This document shows positions 61,543 through 64,000 of a DNA stretch of 64,000 nt, in pieces; positions within the stretch are counted from its first letter, which is position 1, and the number at the start of each line of letters is the position of its first letter. The position numbers and the translations under genes are program-made. The notes under the pieces were generated by a model that worked only from the letters and a program-made list of their open reading frames with translations, ran no database searches and was not told where the DNA came from. The DNA comes from Methanoregulaceae archaeon UBA467 (GTDB taxonomy: Archaea; Halobacteriota; Methanomicrobia; Methanomicrobiales; Methanospirillaceae), in NCBI GenBank assembly GCA_002503825.1, contig DASP01000015.1, positions 62,001 to 126,000 on the forward strand, read 5' to 3'.

Positions 61543-62575
61543 AATCAGAATCTCCTTCCAGCGAACAAAATGTGCTGATACTCTGGTTTAATAATTCGGC
61601 CGCCTTTGATGTTGATATTACCCCTTCTGCATGAGCTTTTAATACGATAGCATTCATGTGAATGGGCTTTTCCCCTTTTTTATCATCTCCGGGCTCTTTT
61701 TTATTCAAGCCCTGTATTGAGAATATTTTACGTGTTGTAACAAATTCCTCCTCTGTGATAATACCAAGATCTTTCGCCCGGTACAGCCATGCCCCCATAG
61801 AGAGCCCGTATTTTTCTTTGAGCAGAAACAGTTCCTTTGTGGATATTTTATGTCTTTTTTTACCCAGTTCAAAGAAAGCCCTCCTTGCAGGAACAAGAAA
61901 TGCACCTGCAAAGCGGTGCATCGCTTTTTCAACATCGAAATCTTCTTCCACTTCAAGGAGGCAATGCCCGACTTCGTGCATGAGGGAGAACCGCTGCCGG
62001 GACCGGGGAAGATCTTCTTTGACAACGATTATTGGATTCCCCTTATACTCTGTTGAAAGAGCGTCAAATTGTGTAATACCCTTGATAATTCCAATCTTTA
62101 TTCCCTTGTCCTCCAGGAGTGTGGTCAGGTTCTCAATGGGATCCATCCCCAGGTCCCACACCGTTCTTAAATCATCAGCGGCTGTTTCGACATCTTCAAA
62201 TGAGGAGATAGTTCGTGGAAATCCTTCCGGCATTTCAAATGGACGCTCACTTCCGGTCATTTTCTCTACCTGGAGGTACCGTTCCAGCCACTCTTTTGTT
62301 TCCTCATTGATCTGCCTTTCCTCACGTTTTTTCATTTTTTTGGTGCGGAAGGCAAAATGGTTCAATTCAATCCGCTGGCTTTGTGGTCGTAAAAGGGCTG
62401 CAACCGGGACCTGAAGTGATTCACTCAGTGCGATTAATTTTGTGGAATCGGGCACCGCTTCATTCTTTTCATATTTCCTGATCATCGCATGCGATACACC
62501 GATCTGTTCTCCAAGCGCCCGCAAAGAAAATCCTAATATTAGTCGTCTTTGTTTAATCCGGTCCCCCAAACTCAT
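61514..62575 (-). CDS. XRE-HTH plus ImmA/IrrE metallopeptidase protein
   Basis: Protein of 353 residues from the Met at 62575; the frame extends to 62602. Residues about 4-58 form an XRE helix-turn-helix (RALGEQIGVSHAMIRKYE). Residues about 150-250 hold a zinc peptidase of the ImmA/IrrE (COG2856) type, with HEVGH in the segment FSLMHEVGHCLLEVE and a downstream AFLVPARRAF block. The C-terminal 60 residues include a further helix-turn-helix-like stretch (VISTSKAAELLNQSIS). Proteins of this type repress their own operon and are relieved by proteolysis. The PIN gene follows with a 29-base overlap. A/T-rich promoter DNA lies at 62620-62650. Confidence 0.88.
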   Translation of the reverse strand: MSLGDRIKQRRLILGFSLRALGEQIGVSHAMIRKYEKNEAVPDSTKLIALSESLQVPVAALLRPQSQRIELNHFAFRTKKMKKREERQINEETKEWLERYLQVEKMTGSERPFEMPEGFPRTISSFEDVETAADDLRTVWDLGMDPIENLTTLLEDKGIKIGIIKGITQFDALSTEYKGNPIIVVKEDLPRSRQRFSLMHEVGHCLLEVEEDFDVEKAMHRFAGAFLVPARRAFFELGKKRHKISTKELFLLKEKYGLSMGAWLYRAKDLGIITEEEFVTTRKIFSIQGLNKKEPGDDKKGEKPIHMNAIVLKAHAEGVISTSKAAELLNQSISTFCSLEGDSDFEPSPLVCS

Positions 62576-62602
62576 AGCAACACCAGAATCGTCGGTATAC
62601 AA

Positions 62603-63598
62603 ACCAATCTATAGCATTACTATTTGTAAACTAATATTTATAATTATATCATTTTTACATTTTGAGAAGAGGGATTTTGGGATACATTTCGATGGAGCCT
62701 GTGGAATTGGTTATGTTGGGATTTTGTACCATTGCCCGTTATTCTCCGGCGCAGCGGCAGGGGTCACAGGTTCCCTTTTTTTATAGAGTTAAAGGGCGTT
62801 AGATAATAAAACGTGTATCATCTTTCAATCCCAATAACCATTATTATTCAGGCTGTTACAAGGAAAATCAATCCTTTCGAGGAGATATTGTTCAAGAGAT
62901 GCAGGCTCAACCTAAGCACATTACGGTTGCATGGGAACGGCTTGTTTCCAAAGGAGTGGTATAACCAGGTTACATTTTTCAAACAAAATGCATAGTGAAG
63001 GGTTCACTCCCGTTTTTGTGGAGTAATCAGAAATTTGCAGGTATTTTTTCCTGCTGGACGGTTCCGGCAGAGGTCATCAGCGGCGGTCCAGGGTTTCACA
63101 GAGAGGGGTGTAAAGTCCCGTCCCACTTTTCCGAAAGAAGAGGATATCTGATCGTATCCCGTTTTGTAGGTATTACATGGACGAATTGGCGGTCCCTGGA
63201 CCTATACAAAATACGCCTTGAAACCGCGCAAGAAAAACCGGTGATCCGGCCGGCGAGGTACTCAGCACTGCCTGATGATGAAACCGCAACCGGTACTACT
63301 CGTTTTTGGTGGTAAAGGCCCTCCAAATGAAAAATAAGGCACGGATGGAAGAATATTCCCGGGATACTATCACCCCTGCCGATTCGTAAAATATACAACA
63401 GATCCTGAATCAGCCGGGTGACATTCATAGCTCCGATGAATGATAATCGCAGAAATAACTATTTTATTGTATTTTCGCGCTTTTAAAAAGAAATGTTTAA
63501 ATTTCAACCTTCTTTATAGTTGAAGGTGCACAACCGCATGGCGCCAGATCTCTTTATATGCTTTTTGATTCTGCCGCCGGGGACTGCACAGGTGAATT
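62603..63598. other. Gene-poor region of about 1 kb
   Basis: The left end holds the A/T-rich promoter of the HTH-ImmA/IrrE gene. Two plus-strand frames (62813-62995 and 62995-63315) and one minus-strand frame (63096-63428) lack ribosome sites and recognisable motifs. An inverted repeat around a TATA-like core (ttcaac-cttctttata-gttgaa, 63503-63524) and a second TATA-like tttatatg (63553-63560) precede the small gene at 63599. The region may be decayed accessory DNA. Confidence 0.5.
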
Positions 63599-63745
63599 AT
63601 GAAGAGTGGAACGAAACCATATCGTGTATCACGAGAGGTTAACCAGGCCTCCGAACTCCGGAACGGGTTCGCAGGTACCGGAACATTCCTGACAACAGAT
63701 GGGAATTCCGAAATCACGGGGGAAGAATGTCGAACAACAGCGTGA
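63599..63745 (+). CDS. Possible 48-residue protein
   Basis: A short frame starting MKSGTKPYRVSREVNQASEL with AGGTGA 4 bases before the ATG and a TATA-like box about 40 bases upstream. It has one Cys and no membrane segment. No family is recognised. Promoter and ribosome site argue for a real small gene, but the evidence is thin. Confidence 0.4.
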   Translation: MKSGTKPYRVSREVNQASELRNGFAGTGTFLTTDGNSEITGEECRTTA

Positions 63746-63853
63746 CCCGCCCGGTTAAGAATATGTCTACCAAAACACAGCTAATCGGGGCGGGGTCATT
63801 AGCTAACTGTCTTTATGACCCAATAAAATTATCCGATACGGTCCGGTGATCTC

Positions 63854-64000
63854 ATGGCTGGTTATTATAATGAGCTCATCAGAGCGTGTAGCAACGGCTC
63901 GGTCCGTATCGACACGCCAGCCGGGATATATTATCTTTCCCGGCGGGAGATACGGACACTCCTGTTCTTTGGGAACCGGGTCCCGCTCAGGCAGGCCGGG
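63854..64000 (+). CDS. Small protein of unknown function, 5' part only (paralogue of 14925 gene)
   Basis: The first 49 codons of a gene cut by the window edge: MAGYYNELIRACSNGSVRID and a following AGIYYLSRREIRTLLFFG. GGTGAT precedes the ATG, the same site as before the gene at 14925, and the two products share the pattern helix, strand, AG-aromatic-hydrophobic turn, then helix. The pair suggests a small family present more than once in this genome; its role is unknown. Confidence 0.65.
   Translation, partial: MAGYYNELIRACSNGSVRIDTPAGIYYLSRREIRTLLFFGNRVPLRQAG

Noticed and set aside
62815..62850. Sequence ctttcaatccc resembling part of a CRISPR repeat
   Set aside because: Single occurrence with no spaced repeats; no CRISPR array or cas gene is visible anywhere in the window.
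62813..63315. Two consecutive plus-strand frames after the HTH-ImmA/IrrE promoter
   Set aside because: No ribosome sites or motifs; may be decayed DNA.

Overview
The window reads as chromosome of a methanogenic euryarchaeon, most likely order Methanomicrobiales. The basis is gene content: archaeal GatD/GatE, ribosomal protein L10e, UPF0212 and DUF2070 proteins, 6-phospho-3-hexuloisomerase, HypD, a DUF3821-type S-layer glycoprotein, PEGA and COG1361 surface proteins, and receiver-PAS-histidine kinase fusions. A/T-rich archaeal TATA boxes and some leaderless-looking starts agree. No core methanogenesis gene lies inside the window, so the order-level call is inference.

Layout. 1-4.2 kb: 3'-truncated fumarate hydratase alpha gene, rpl10e, and a NitT/TauT-type ABC transporter whose binding lipoprotein appears circularly permuted. 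4.2-9.3 kb: an HTH regulator, then argH-gatD-gatE. 9.3-15.3 kb: an RG-rich small basic protein, a four-gene operon (unknown, nitroreductase, UPF0212, PfkB kinase), a DUF2070 membrane protein, a family-6 DNA glycosylase and a small unknown gene. 15.3-19.3 kb: a caspase/CHAT-like protein and a large M1 aminopeptidase. 19.5-25.0 kb: PEGA protein, receiver-PAS kinase, two membrane proteins and hxlB. 25.3-33.5 kb: secreted caspase with five PPC repeats and a PEGA tail, a methyltransferase, and two tandem COG1361 proteins. 33.7-40.8 kb: a kinase with a degenerate receiver, a Ca2+-type P-ATPase and small surface proteins. 41.5-45.1 kb: a secreted phospholipase C-like protein with a partner lipoprotein, a nitrilase-family remnant and a frameshifted lipoprotein. 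45.5-54.9 kb: two giant convergent receiver-multi-PAS kinases beside the S-layer gene. 55-60.8 kb: tRNA-Thr, a sugar isomerase-like protein, MscS, HypD, a ThrE-like exporter and tRNA-Arg. 60.8-64 kb: a small zinc-ribbon gene, a PIN plus HTH-ImmA/IrrE module, about 1 kb of apparently gene-poor DNA and two small genes at the edge.

The most notable observations are: (1) the domain order of the ABC binding protein, C-terminal half first; (2) a hidden second copy of the small zinc-ribbon gene, each copy just downstream of a tRNA gene on the same strand; (3) a stand-alone His/Cys caspase-fold protein near an M1 peptidase; (4) a lipoprotein gene broken by exactly one AT unit inside an (AT)5 tract, right beside a truncated nitrilase-family gene; (5) a kinase receiver with Gly in place of the phospho-acceptor Asp; (6) 450-bp mosaic tandem repeats in the secreted caspase gene.

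Many genes face the cell surface or sense signals (S-layer, PEGA, PPC, COG1361, lipoproteins, four receiver-PAS kinases), so the window looks like an envelope and signalling region with scattered housekeeping operons. All functional calls are from reading the sequence; no database search was run.
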